Shown here: positions 8,778-17,860 of the stretch, piece after piece
Numbering within the stretch: the first letter of the stretch is position 1
Layout of the letters: each line of letters opens with the position of its first letter
From: JAJZAM01 sp027391075
GTDB taxonomy: Bacteria > Actinomycetota > Acidimicrobiia > Acidimicrobiales > Palsa-688
Assembly: GCA_027391075.1 (NCBI GenBank)
Contig: DAHYHI010000038.1
Location: 1-48,319, forward strand
Direction of reading: 5' to 3'
DNA: 48,319 nt
Notes under the pieces: generated by a model
The model's database searches: none
Told to the model about the DNA's origin: nothing
Seen by the model: only the letters and a program-made list of their open reading frames with translations
Program-made: the position numbers and the translations under genes

Positions 8778-9159
8778 CTAGGCGCTGACATCACCGAGGT
8801 CTGGAGCAACGATGTCGACGGCGAAGTCCCCAAGGGAGATTGCCGCTAATACACCCTCGTTGTATATCCGCAGCCGTCGCGGTGCAAGACCTGTTTGGGT
8901 GACAACGCGCTGCTAGAGAATCGAAGTCGTGGTCCAAGCCGGCTAGCAGTTCGGGACGTGCTTCGATCACGATTACTCCGCTGCCGAGAGACCTGAACAT
9001 GCAGGCGACCTCCAAGTCGATGTAGCCGCCTCCGTGTGTGAGGCGCCCGGCGCCTTGGACTAGCCGAAGGTTGGAGCCTACCCTGTCTAGCTCACTGCCA
9101 TGCTGGTCGAAGCGGCCCCGCTGAACTGGGTCCTTTGATGCGACAGCATCTCGGATCAT
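8778..9159 (-). pseudogene. Flavin disulfide reductase (lipoamide dehydrogenase/MerA-like) remnant
   Basis: A scrap of a pyridine-nucleotide disulfide oxidoreductase: SELDRVGSNLRLVQGAGRLT, then directly HGGGYIDLEVACMFRSLGSG and VIVIEARPELLAGLDHDF. In intact enzymes (~460 aa) these two blocks are ~50 residues apart, so an internal deletion has joined them at the NAD(H)-binding GGGYIGLE motif. After about 8930 the frame is lost; another frame gives IYNEGVLAAISLGDFAVD and IVAPDLGDVSA to a TAG at 8778, which looks coding but which I cannot assign. The N-terminal FAD motif and CxxxxC active site are missing. Confidence 0.65.
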
Positions 9160-9184
9160 GGGAGGAGCGGGTAGAGTTCGGTGG

Positions 9185-9547
9185 ATGACCGCAAACCCCG
9201 ATAACTCCGTGCGCGTGGTGGTCCACATCGACGAGTCTAATGCCGAACGCCACTAGCTTGCTCTCTGCGACGTATCCAACCTGCTCGACGACCTAGGCAG
9301 CCAAGGAGCGGAAGTCGAGATCGTGTTCAACGGTCCAGTGATCTTGGCGGTGGCTGCAACGTCGGGACTGGTGCCCGACCTCTCGATGTTTAGGACCCGA
9401 GGCGTCCTCCTCCTCGCTTGCAACAACTCGATGGCCGCTGCCAGCCTTTCCGGCACGGATCTCATGCCGGGTCTCACCGTGATCCCTGCGGGGATATCAG
9501 ATCTCGTCCGACGCCAACACGACGGTTGGGCTTACGTACGGCCCTGA
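9185..9547 (+). pseudogene. DsrE-like family protein with in-frame TAG
   Basis: The frame from ATG 9185 reads VRVVVHIDESNAERH, TAG at 9254-9256, then LALCDVSNLLDDLGSQGAEV, EIVFNGPVILAVAATSG, RGVLLLACNNSMAA, DLMPGLTVIPAGISDLVRRQ to TGA at 9545. Apart from the amber codon the 120-codon frame is complete and matches small DsrE/DsrF-fold proteins, with the characteristic cysteine in LLACNNSM. Such proteins act in sulfur relay or are uncharacterised. It is divergent from the flavin reductase remnant, whose ORF start is only ~25 nt away. Confidence 0.75.
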
Positions 9548-9717
9548 CCAACGAGATCAGGCTCTAACGTGCGGCTGCGCTGAGGTCACGACGATCCTCG
9601 CAAATTCCTCCTTAGCGCGCTCGCTTTGGTCGATACGCTGCGGCAGGGTCGTTGACGTTCCGCTAGCAACTGCGCCATTTCGACGGCTGTGGTGCTCAGC
9701 AAACCTAAGGACAACAG

Positions 9718-10362
9718 ATGGCAATTATTGAACTCACGCTAGGCGCCGAGGTTGAATGCACCGACGGAAAGTGCGGTCACCTGACGGAAGTCGTCGTTGA
9801 TTCCTCAACGCTGGTGGTCACCTATCTTGTCGTCGAGCCATTTCACCGTAGCGGTCTCGGCCGGCTCGTACCTCTTCGCCTGCTGGACACCGTCGCTGAA
9901 CGGATCGTGCTGGCCTGCAGCCTGACGGACTTCGAAAAGCTCGAACGCGGCGAGAGGACCGGGTTGCTTCCGGGAAGCAACGGTGGTTACGGGGGTTACG
10001 GCCTTGGCCAAGCTGTCCCAGGGTCGTATGTGAACAGGAGTAGCTTCGGTGTGCTCGGCGGGGGTAAAAGCGACGCTTTCGATCCGGTCGTCTACGACTC
10101 TCTCCCGCCTAACGCGGTCGGTGTGCGTGCAGTCACCGTTCAAGCCGTCGACGGTGTCATCGGGCATCTCCGGGGCGTCCGTGTCGACCTCGCAAACCAC
10201 TATCTCACTCACGTGCTTCTTCAAGAAGGGCATCTTTGGGGACGCAAGAGTCTTGCGATACCAGCCACGTCCGTGGCGGACTTGGAGGGCGCTATCCGCC
10301 TGAACATCACCAAGGATCAAGCGGAAGAGCTGGTGAATACTGGCGTCGCGGACTCACACTGA
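9718..10362 (+). CDS. PRC-barrel domain protein (intact, double PRC)
   Basis: 214 aa, with AAGGA 7 nt before the ATG. Two PRC-barrel-like halves are separated by a glycine-rich linker: residues ~5-75 (AEVECTDGKCGHLTEVVVDS, VVTYLVVEPFHRSGLGRLVP), linker GGYGGYGLGQ, then ~135-210 (TVQAVDGVIGHLRGVRVD, THVLLQEGHLWGRKSLAIPA, IRLNITKDQAEEL). PRC barrels occur in RimM, photosynthetic reaction centre H and many actinobacterial stress proteins of unknown role; cytoplasmic location is inferred from the lack of a signal peptide. The degraded copy at 8027-8696 shows that the region once held two. Confidence 0.85.
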   Translation: MAIIELTLGAEVECTDGKCGHLTEVVVDSSTLVVTYLVVEPFHRSGLGRLVPLRLLDTVAERIVLACSLTDFEKLERGERTGLLPGSNGGYGGYGLGQAVPGSYVNRSSFGVLGGGKSDAFDPVVYDSLPPNAVGVRAVTVQAVDGVIGHLRGVRVDLANHYLTHVLLQEGHLWGRKSLAIPATSVADLEGAIRLNITKDQAEELVNTGVADSH

Positions 10363-10568
10363 GCGGTGAGATCCAAGTAGGTCGCGGCGGCCGCGATGGG
10401 TCCAACACTCAGCACGCTGCCCGAGCTGCACGACGACGCCAGGTACGGGGCAGCCAGGTGCAAGGAGTTCCTGGCGGCTTCGCCGTCCAGCTGGGCTTTC
10501 GCAGTGCCAAAACAGACTGCGCTCGGCGTGCCACGGTCATCCACTAGGACAAATCTTCAACGCAGCTC

Positions 10569-11270
10569 TTAGTACCTTGTGAGGGTGTTGACGATCTCGT
10601 CGGCGAGCGGTCCGGCAGACGCCGGGTTCTGGCCGGTGTGTAGATTCCGGTCGACAACGATATGTTTGGACCACGGAGACGCCTCCTCGAAGGTGGCTCC
10701 CATGGCAACGAGTCGATCCTGTAAAAGCCACTTGGCTTTGTCGGCAAGTCCTGTCTGGATCTCCTCTGCATTAGTGAAGCCGGTCAGCCGGTATCCAGCG
10801 AACGGAGACGAGCCCACCGCATCCTCGGTTGCTAGCAGTGCGGCCGGAGCGTGACAGACGAGCCCAAGTGGCTTGCCTGAACTGAGGGTTGCTGCCAGGA
10901 GCTGAGCCGAGTCGCTATCGCTAGACAGGTCCTCCATAGGACCGTGCCCACCTGGATAGAACACCGTGACAAACTCAGAGAGGTCGACCTTGTCCAAGGC
11001 GATAGGACCTTGCAACTCCTTGATTGCCTCAAGTTGCTCTGCAAGTACAGCTGCACTCGAATCGCCGCCATTCGCCGCCGGCGCAAGGCTAGCCTTGTCC
11101 ACAACTGGAATACTCCCCCCAGGGGTAGCCACAACAATCTCGAACCCAGCTCTGCTAAACGATAGGTAGGGTTGGACCACCTCCTCTGCCCAATAGCCAG
11201 TCTGGTGCCTAGAGCCATCGGCGAGAGTCCAGTACCTAGCACCTGTAACCACAAAAAGTACCTTACTCAT
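10569..11270 (-). CDS. DJ-1/PfpI family protein (type 1 glutamine amidotransferase fold)
   Basis: 233 aa, with AGAGGAG 8 nt upstream of the ATG. DJ-1/PfpI members include Hsp31-type chaperones/glyoxalases and proteases; which activity applies here is not decidable. Visible features: KVLFVVTGARYWTLADG, the conserved acidic site in GYWAEEVVQPY, FYPGGHGPMEDL, and the nucleophile elbow GLVCHAPAALL with the reactive cysteine. The C-terminal WSKHIVVDRNLHTGQNPASA matches the Hsp31/YDR533C-like subgroup. It is monocistronic, and the position among stress genes fits carbonyl or protein-damage defence (inference). Confidence 0.87.
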   Translation of the reverse strand: MSKVLFVVTGARYWTLADGSRHQTGYWAEEVVQPYLSFSRAGFEIVVATPGGSIPVVDKASLAPAANGGDSSAAVLAEQLEAIKELQGPIALDKVDLSEFVTVFYPGGHGPMEDLSSDSDSAQLLAATLSSGKPLGLVCHAPAALLATEDAVGSSPFAGYRLTGFTNAEEIQTGLADKAKWLLQDRLVAMGATFEEASPWSKHIVVDRNLHTGQNPASAGPLADEIVNTLTRY

Positions 11271-11805
11271 CCAAATATCTCCTCTGATTGACTATTGCCA
11301 ATGTCAGTCTGGCCATATATCGGTCCCTACCGGCGCGCCAACATTCGCTTTGCTAGATAATTGTGTCGTCTCGACCGCTCCCCATCACTACAGGGTGTTT
11401 CGGGGCGTCTCGCTTGGTGCGTACGGGGTGTAGCGATAGATGAGCCCAGACGGGGCCCGCGATTGATGGTTCCGTGCCAGGCAGGTGATCATCTCCATGG
11501 CCCTTCTCACCGATCCAACAGGCGAAGTGGCTAGGTGCAGCGCATCGGCTCAGCCGAGTTCACCCTGCGGTCCTCGACTCGGTAAGGTATCGGCGCGTTG
11601 AGGATTGTTGCTATTATGGACATCACACAAGCTCCCAAGTGCGGTCGAGTTCATCAATACCGGGGAGGGTCAGGTGTGGCGGCCAAGCGCCCCGGTACTG
11701 CTCGAGCAGACCGGCGGATTTGAACGTGAGTACTTTAAGGCGGGAGATGGCGACGTGTCGCCTTCTGCGTGCAATATCAATTAGAAAATGGTAGGGAGAA
11801 AGACC
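11271..11805. other. Intergenic region before csbD, possible protein remnant
   Basis: 535 bases without a convincing gene. The minus strand from about 11730 to 11623 encodes FKSAGLLEQYRGAWPPHLTL followed by PGIDELDRTWELV and a stop, which looks like the end of a real protein but is not recognised and has no credible beginning; it may be another remnant. A stem AAGGCG...CGCCTT (11739-11764) lies in the csbD leader. Confidence 0.35.
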
Positions 11806-11988
11806 ATGGGATTTACTGACAAGGTGAAGAACAAAGCTCAAGTGCTGAGAGGCAAGGCCGAAGAGACTGCGGGGAAGGCGACCGGCAACGACGATCTCGA
11901 AGCCGACGGGACGTCCGACAAGGCCAAGGGCAACATTAAACAAGCCGGCGAAAAAGTCAAAGATGCTCTGGGTGTGAACGAGAAGTAG
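11806..11988 (+). CDS. CsbD-like general stress protein
   Basis: 60 aa, start ATG 11806 with AGGGAGAAAG just upstream. The sequence is highly charged and alanine/lysine-rich: MGFTDKVKNKAQVLRGKAEE, TAGKATGND, SDKAKGNIKQAGEKVKDALG. This is the CsbD fold, a small helical hydrophilic protein induced by general stress (sigma-B controlled in Bacillus); its molecular role is unknown. Intact. Co-occurrence with PRC-barrel and small hydrophobic proteins is common in actinobacteria. Confidence 0.92.
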   Translation: MGFTDKVKNKAQVLRGKAEETAGKATGNDDLEADGTSDKAKGNIKQAGEKVKDALGVNEK

Positions 11989-12197
11989 AGCCCCGCTCCG
12001 TCACCTTGTTCGGTATGTGATGCAGCGTTAATCCCTCCGGATCTAGTTTGTGAAGGATTCGATCGGATTACAGATCCGTGAGGGTAGGCTGAATACGGCT
12101 CACTTCGGGCCAACGTACCCTTGCTCGTCCGGGGGAAGATCGGTCGGTCCACTAAATGCAGCCCTTCTCGGGTCTCCTACCGGGACCGCTTGCTGCC

Positions 12198-13328
12198 ATG
12201 CCGTCTTCTCACCAGGCCAGTGTCGAGCATCGGGTGGGCCTTGATAATCGTCGCCTGCGGATCGCGATCATTGCGCCTCCATGGTTACCTGTGCCTCCAC
12301 CGGCCTACGGTGGGACCGAGAACGTGCTTGATGCTCTTGCCCGTGGGCTCGATACTGCCGGGCACGAAGTCCTGCTGTGCACCGTCGGGGACAGCACCTG
12401 CCCGGTAGCTAAGTCGTCGGTCTTCGAGCACGCGGTTGGTGTGGGCGCCGGAAGCGGAGTGGACGAGATCCGCCACGTCATCCACTCCTACGGTGCGATC
12501 CAAGGGTTCGACGTGGTACACGATCACACGCTGATCGGACCCCTCTACAGCGCTGCGTTTCCGTCGCTCCCTGTGGTGACGACAAACCATGGGCCGTTCA
12601 ACGCAGAGCTTATCGACCTGTACCGCGCAATCGCAGGGCGGGTTCCTATAATCGCCATCTCGCATGATCAGGCGGCGAGTGCCGTTGGCGTCGAGATTGC
12701 TGCCGTGATCCACCATGGGGTGAACGTCGCCGATTTCCCTGTCGGAACGGGCGGCGGTGGTTATGCGGTCTTTCTCGGACGGATGCACCCCACGAAGGCT
12801 CCGCATCTCGCCGCGCAGATCGCCAGAGCTGCGGGCATACCCCTCGTCATCGCGGCGAAGATGCGTGAGCCGGTGGAGCGCGCCTATTTCGAGGCGACGG
12901 TCCGCCCGCTGCTAGGCGCTGACGTGACCTACGTTGGCGAAGTCGACCGTCAGGCGATGCTCGATCTGCTTGGCGGGGCGGACTGCCTGCTAAACCCAAT
13001 ACTCTGGCCGGAGCCGTTCGGCATGGTCATGATCGAGGCGCTGGCGTGCGGCACGCCGGTAGTCTCGTCGGATTACGGGGCCGCTCCCGAGATCGTCGAG
13101 GACGGCGTGGTCGGCTTCGTCCGTCACGGGCGGTCCGGTCTCGTAGACGCACTCGGCCGGATCCACGAGATCGACCGCGCCGCGTGCCGGGCTCGGGTCG
13201 AGGAGCACTTCTCGGTCGAACGCATGGTCGCCCAGCATGTGGCGGTCTACGAGATGGCCGTTGGCGAGCGTGCGCCGGGAGTGTTGCTGCGCCCACCTGG
13301 CGAGATGGCGGTGCTCGGTGCGGCTTGA
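12198..13328 (+). CDS. Glycosyltransferase family 4
   Basis: About 376 aa from ATG 12198; the family start is close to LRIAIIAPPWLPVPPPAYGG, so GTG 12234 is an alternative, and neither has a clear ribosome site. GT-B fold: N-terminal GGTE loop and VVHDHT, C-terminal donor domain with FLGRMHPTKAPHLA and the E-x7-E motif WPEPFGMVMIEALACGTPVV. GT4 enzymes transfer sugars from nucleotide donors with retention. The acceptor is unknown; the immediate neighbour, 24 nt downstream on the same strand, is a glycogen-debranching-type enzyme, which suggests glycogen or storage/compatible glycan metabolism. Confidence 0.85.
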   Translation: MPSSHQASVEHRVGLDNRRLRIAIIAPPWLPVPPPAYGGTENVLDALARGLDTAGHEVLLCTVGDSTCPVAKSSVFEHAVGVGAGSGVDEIRHVIHSYGAIQGFDVVHDHTLIGPLYSAAFPSLPVVTTNHGPFNAELIDLYRAIAGRVPIIAISHDQAASAVGVEIAAVIHHGVNVADFPVGTGGGGYAVFLGRMHPTKAPHLAAQIARAAGIPLVIAAKMREPVERAYFEATVRPLLGADVTYVGEVDRQAMLDLLGGADCLLNPILWPEPFGMVMIEALACGTPVVSSDYGAAPEIVEDGVVGFVRHGRSGLVDALGRIHEIDRAACRARVEEHFSVERMVAQHVAVYEMAVGERAPGVLLRPPGEMAVLGAA

Positions 13329-13352
13329 CCCGCGGCTGGGTGGGAGCAGGCG

Positions 13353-15457
13353 GTGAGCGACCCTTGGAACTTCGTCGGGGAACCCGCGTTGGCAGGACCG
13401 CACGTAGCGACGGTCACTCTCGTCGAAGGGACCTCGTTCGTCATCTCGTCGGCGAACGGCGACATAGAACCAGGGGGCTCAGAAGGCGTGTTCTTCGAGG
13501 ACACTCGTTTCGTCTCTACATGGCGGCTACGACTCGACGACCAAATACCGCAGAGCCTCGCGCTGATTGCGGGTCACCCGTTCTCGGCCACCTTCGTCTC
13601 GCGTGGACAACCGGAGCACGGAGAGACTGACAGCACGCTTCTCCTCCAACGACTTCGATCCATTGGTAACGGGATGCGAGACGACATTGTGCTGGAGAAC
13701 CTAGGCCGTGAGGCTAAGGCTTGCGTCCTCACGTTCGAGCTCGGCGCCGACTTTGCGCACCTGTTCGAAGTGAAAGAGAACCGGGTTCATCCGCGGGTAA
13801 ACGGACCGTCAAGGTCGACGGTCCAGTGATGTCCTTCCAGTACGAGTACATGGACCTACGAAGGGGGATCGAGGTGGTGTTCCCTGCTGGCACCGTCGTG
13901 ACCGCCGGTCTGGCCCGTCTGGATGTCGTCGTCCCCCCAGCGGGAGAGTGGCGCGCGAGCGTCGAGCTGCGGCTCACCGTCGACGGCGAAGTTGTCGAGC
14001 CTCGCTTCGTCGGAGACGACCTTTCTGCCCCAGCGGCTCTCCTTCGAGCGTGGGACGAGACGACGCCCCGAGTCCGAACCGGGGACAAGGAGATCGACGC
14101 AGTGTTTCTGCAGGGCCAGCAGGACCTCGGCGCGCTGCGGATCTTCGATCCGGAGCACCCTGAGCGGTCCGTGATCGCTGCGGGCGCGCCATGGTTTATG
14201 ACACTGTTCGGTCGCGACTCGCTAATCACGTCCCTTATGACCTTGGACGTAGACCCGGGTCTTGCTTCGGGCACGCTGCTCACTCTTGCCCGAATGCAGG
14301 GAGCTCGCTCTGACGCGATCACTGAGGAGCAACCGGGGAAGATCCTACACGAGACACGTCGTGGGCTCCCAACAGATGCAGACGCACGCGCTGGCTCGCT
14401 CTACTACGGTTCGATCGACGCGACACCACTCTTCGTGGTGACGCTCGGCGCGCTCTACCAATGGGGGGTAGCCGAGGAGATCGTGGCCGAGCTCCTCCCG
14501 CACGCCGACCGAGCCCTGGCATGGATCGAGGAGTACGGGGACAGGGACGGCGACGGGTTCGTCGAGTACCAACGTGCGACGGACCGCGGGTTGCGTAACC
14601 AGGGGTGGAAAGACTCCTTCGACAGTGTGACCTTCGCCAAAGGGCGCATCGCCGAGCCACCGATCGCGCTCTGCGAGGTTCAAGGCTATGTCTACGCCGC
14701 CTATCTTGCCCGATCCCAACTCGCCCGAGGGCGAGGTGACACTGCTCTCGCTGCCGACTACGAGCAACGCGCTGCTCGTCTCAAAGTACGCTTCAATGAG
14801 CGATTCTGGTTGGAGGAAGAAGGGTACTTCGCCCTAGGCCTTGACGGGGACAAGCGCCCGATAGACGCGCTAACCTCGAACATCGGCCACTGTCTGTGGA
14901 GCGGAATCGTCGACGACGATAAGGCGAAGCGCACCGTCGAGCACCTCTCGGGGCCTGACATGTTCACAGGGTGGGGGATCCGGACGCTCGCCAAGTCGAT
15001 GGGTAGATACAACCCGGTGAGCTACCACAACGGTTCGGTCTGGCCTCACGACAGCGCCATCTGTGCAGCGGGGCTTGCCCGCTACGGCTTCGTGGAGGAG
15101 GCCCAAGCTGTGACAGTCGGACTTTTGGAGGCGGCCCGGGCGTTCGGTGGACGTCTACCGGAGCTCTTCTGCGGTTTCGATCGAAAGGCATTCCCCGTCC
15201 CGGTCTCCTACCCTGCGTCATGTGCACCACAGGCGTGGGCGTCTGCCACCCCCTTCTGGCTGCTGCGGACGACGCTGCTACGGCTCGAGCCGTCCATTCC
15301 CGCGGGGACCATCTCGTGCGCTGCGAACATCCCGGAGGACTTCGGGCGTATCTCCGTGGAGAATCTCTTCCTCGCCGACGCGCGCCTCTCGATCGAGGCG
15401 GTGGGCACCACGGCGAAGGTCAGCGGACTACCAGACGGCATCAGGCTCGCCGATTAG
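13353..15457 (+). pseudogene. Amylo-alpha-1,6-glucosidase (glycogen debranching type), frameshifted
   Basis: GTG 13353 preceded by GGGAGCAGGCG. The first frame carries the N-terminal domain (GPHVATVTLVEGTSFVISSA, SEGVFFEDTRFVSTWRLR, FELGADFAHLFEVKENRV) and ends at 13829. The second frame, from ~13800, continues TVKVDGPVMSFQYEYMDLRR and contains the whole (alpha/alpha)6 catalytic domain: APWFMTLFGRDSLITSLMTL, HETRRGLPT, NQGWKDSFDSV, SYHNGSVWPHDSA, PVSYPASCAPQAWASATP. One indel near 13795-13800 (CGCGGGTAAACGG) separates them. Together ~700 residues, the normal length. A late, clean single lesion, so either a recent pseudogene or a sequence error; the decayed context favours the former. Confidence 0.82.
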
Positions 15458-15501
15458 CTGTCATCGCTATCAACGCGGCGCTTCGGAGGATCCAGGGTGG
15501 T

Positions 15502-15717
15502 TCAGCCTGGCGTCTGATGCCGACCGGATAGATCTCGCTGATCAGTAACCAGACGACAGGTCCGCGTCCGATGGCGAACAATCCGGTCCGCCACTTCCTC
15601 CGCGAAGAACGCGCCGACCATCGCCCCGATGTGGAGAAGGCTGGTGACGAACTCCTTGTCGAACGAGGACAGCCGCCGAAGTCGACGTCGGCCAGTCAAG
15701 ACAGCTAGCGTTGTCAC
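15502..15717 (-). pseudogene. MFS sugar-porter scrap
   Basis: A 71-codon frame overlapping the HAD stop. Its middle, SFDKEFVTSLLHIGAMVGAF then FAEEVADRIVRHRTR, resembles the second helix and motif A (G-x-LADRxGRR) of MFS sugar transporters, preceded by the usual F-x-KEFVTS loop. Nothing else of a ~450-aa transporter is present. Probable remnant; could be a chance resemblance. Confidence 0.4.
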
Positions 15718-16439
15718 AGGCCTGGGAAACCTTGTTCTAGTGAGCCGAGCACGTGGGCGCCGCCAGCCGCTTTGAGCTCGTCGACCGAGTAGTGGCCGCT
15801 AGCCACCCCCACCGACGCCGCGCCCGACGCGTTGGTCGCGTCCATGTCGTGGGGGGTGTCGCCCACCACGAACACTTGGGACGGGGCGAGCCGGTCGTGC
15901 AGGCGGGCGGCTTTTTCGATGGCGAGCCCGGTGAGCTCGGCCCGGTCGGGTGAGTCCGTCCCGTAGGCGCCGAAGACGAAGAACCGGTTCAAGTTGGCGG
16001 GTACGAGCTTGGTGCGCGCCGCGCCTTCCATGGCCCCAGAGACCAGGCCGAGTATGACCCCGGCCTCCCCCAGGCGGAGCAGAACCTTCTCTGCCCCGGG
16101 CAGCACCCGGTAGCCGTCTGAGACGCCGATGTCGTCGGCCAGGTGCAGCAGGTACTGGGCGTAGAGCCGGGCGAGCTCGTCGTCGCTCGGCTCGCGGTGA
16201 ACCACAGCGTTGAAGGTGGCGCGGGCCACCTGGGGGTCGGTCTCGCCGGCCGAGCTGTGCTCGCCGATATCGGCGGGGATGCCGTAGAGCTTGTCGAGCG
16301 CGGCTTTCCAGCTTCTCGCCCCCGCACCGCCGGTATGGACGAGGGTCTCGTCGACGTCGAACAGCACGACGATCGGCTTGGCCGTCTCCGTCAGCTTCGT
16401 CGGTCTCGTAGGGTCGGCCGCTCCGGCCGCCTCGGCCAT
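15714..16439 (-). CDS. HAD-superfamily hydrolase (phosphoglycolate-phosphatase-like)
   Basis: 241 aa. Class I HAD with cap: motif I VVLFDVDETLVHTGG (nucleophile Asp), motif II LVSGAMEG, motif III lysine in the ELTGLAIEKA helix region, motif IV VFVVGDTPHDMDAT. Dephosphorylates a small sugar phosphate or glycolate phosphate; the substrate is unknown. Its start lies 1 nt after the gnd stop, so the two are cotranscribed; a role in cleaning up pentose-phosphate by-products is an inference. Confidence 0.85.
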   Translation of the reverse strand: MAEAAGAADPTRPTKLTETAKPIVVLFDVDETLVHTGGAGARSWKAALDKLYGIPADIGEHSSAGETDPQVARATFNAVVHREPSDDELARLYAQYLLHLADDIGVSDGYRVLPGAEKVLLRLGEAGVILGLVSGAMEGAARTKLVPANLNRFFVFGAYGTDSPDRAELTGLAIEKAARLHDRLAPSQVFVVGDTPHDMDATNASGAASVGVASGHYSVDELKAAGGAHVLGSLEQGFPGL

Positions 16440-16440
16440 C

Positions 16441-17475
16441 TCAGGTCTTCTTCTCGTCGTGGCCGCCGAAGCCCTTGCGCATGGCCGAGAGCACCTTGTC
16501 GGCGAAGTCGTCGAGACCGCGGGAGGCGAATCGGGAGTACAGGGCGGTCGTTAGCACCGGGGCCGGGACCCCTTCGTCGATCGCCGCGATCGAAGTCCAC
16601 CGGCCTTCACCCGAGTCCGACACCCGCCCGGCGTACTCCACCAGATCAGGCGAGTCGTACAGGGCGGTCGCGGTCAGATCCAACAGCCAGGACTCCACGA
16701 CGCTGCCGCGCCGCCACACCTCAGCCGCCCTGGTGGTGTCGATATCGTACTGGTAGAACTCCGGCTCTTCCATAGGGGCGGTTTCGGCGTCGGAGTCGGT
16801 GCTCTTTTTGCCGGCATTCGCGTTGTGCAAGACGTTGAGACCCTCGGCGAAGGCCGCCATCATCGCGTACTCGATGCCGTTGTGGACCATCTTCACGAAA
16901 TGCCCAGCCCCGTTCGGCCCGCAGTGCAAAAAGCCGTGCTCGGCCGAGTCAGGCTCCCCGCTGCGCCCCGGGGTTCGGGGCGCGGAGTCGATGCCGGGGG
17001 CGATCGTGGAAAAGATAGGTTCGAGGTGCCCGACCACGTCGTTGTCGCCGCCGATCATGAGGCAGTAGCCCCGGTCGATTCCCCACACCCCGCCGCTCGT
17101 TCCGCAGTCGACGAAGTGGATGCCCCTCTCGGACAGCGTTGCGGCGCGGGCGATGTCGTCTCGGTAGTAGGAGTTGCCCCCGTCGATGATCATGTCGCCC
17201 TTCTTCATGTGGGAGGCCACGTCTTCGATGGTCTGGCCGGTGATCTCACCCGAGGGCACCATCACCCAGACCGCCCGGGGCGCTTCGAGCTTGTCGACGA
17301 AGTCGGCCACCGAGCTCGCCCCGGTTGCTCCCTCCTTCTCGAGATCCTTGACCGCGTCAGGGTTCACGTCGAAGACCACACAGGTGTGACCGTCGCGCAT
17401 CAAGCGGCGAACGATGTTCGCTCCCATCCGTCCGAGGCCGACCACGCCGAGCTGCATCGGGCTATCCGTGGGCAT
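16441..17475 (-). CDS. gnd: 6-Phosphogluconate dehydrogenase, decarboxylating (short type)
   Basis: 344 aa, start ATG 17475 with AAGGAG 8 nt upstream. Converts 6-phosphogluconate to ribulose-5-phosphate. N-terminal Rossmann GVVGLGRMGANIVRRL; strand 2 ends VVFDVNPDA, and the Asp there suggests NAD+ rather than NADP+ preference (inference). Catalytic elements: IIDGGNSYYRDD, VDCGTSGGVWG, HCGPNGAGHFVKMVHNGIEY with the catalytic Lys. Length matches the short ~300-350 aa type rather than the 470-aa long enzyme. The extra segment KKSTDSDAETAPMEEP (approx. residues 220-235) is low complexity. Upstream and overlapping is the tail of a lost zwf. Confidence 0.92.
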   Translation of the reverse strand: MPTDSPMQLGVVGLGRMGANIVRRLMRDGHTCVVFDVNPDAVKDLEKEGATGASSVADFVDKLEAPRAVWVMVPSGEITGQTIEDVASHMKKGDMIIDGGNSYYRDDIARAATLSERGIHFVDCGTSGGVWGIDRGYCLMIGGDNDVVGHLEPIFSTIAPGIDSAPRTPGRSGEPDSAEHGFLHCGPNGAGHFVKMVHNGIEYAMMAAFAEGLNVLHNANAGKKSTDSDAETAPMEEPEFYQYDIDTTRAAEVWRRGSVVESWLLDLTATALYDSPDLVEYAGRVSDSGEGRWTSIAAIDEGVPAPVLTTALYSRFASRGLDDFADKVLSAMRKGFGGHDEKKT

Positions 17476-17669
17476 TGTCTTGTTCTCCTTGTTGGTCGTC
17501 TTGGTGGATGGGTGTGCGCGCCTTGTCGAGTGCTCCCGCTGATGCGCCGTTCGGGACGGGGAGCCACGGTTGCTGCCAGGGGGGATGGCCTCGCAGGAGC
17601 TTGTCGGCCTGAGGCGGGCCCCACGACCCCTGCGGGCAGGGCAGCGGTGCCGGCGGATGGTCGACCAGC
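17462..17669 (-). pseudogene. zwf: Glucose-6-phosphate dehydrogenase, C-terminal remnant
   Basis: Upstream of gnd the minus strand encodes ALVDHPPAPLPCPQGSWGPP then QADKLLRGH, the usual G6PDH end (AGSWGPxxADxL). After a C-run (about 17575) the reading shifts by one frame to PWQQPWLPVPNGASAGALDK and ARTPIHQDDQQGEQ, ending at TAG 17462, which overlaps the gnd start by 14 nt. Nothing of the preceding ~430 residues is present; 5' of 17670 the match stops. It shows that an overlapping zwf-gnd operon once existed here. Confidence 0.55.
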
Positions 17670-17860
17670 GCCTATTACTGTGATCAGCAAAGTATGTGCG
17701 CCGGGACAAACGAGTTGCCGTCAGCGGACGCGTGAATCGGCTTCTCGCCAGGAGGTAGATCTAGGTAGCCGGGAGTGGAGTGCGAGTAGTGAAGTTGTTG
17801 TTTAGCAGGTGGGTCTGATGGCCGACCATCCTCGCTCAACTGGGGACCTTACGCTAATTG

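Noticed and set aside
16825..17805. 326-codon plus-strand ORF over gnd
   Set aside because: Antisense shadow of the 6-phosphogluconate dehydrogenase with no family features.
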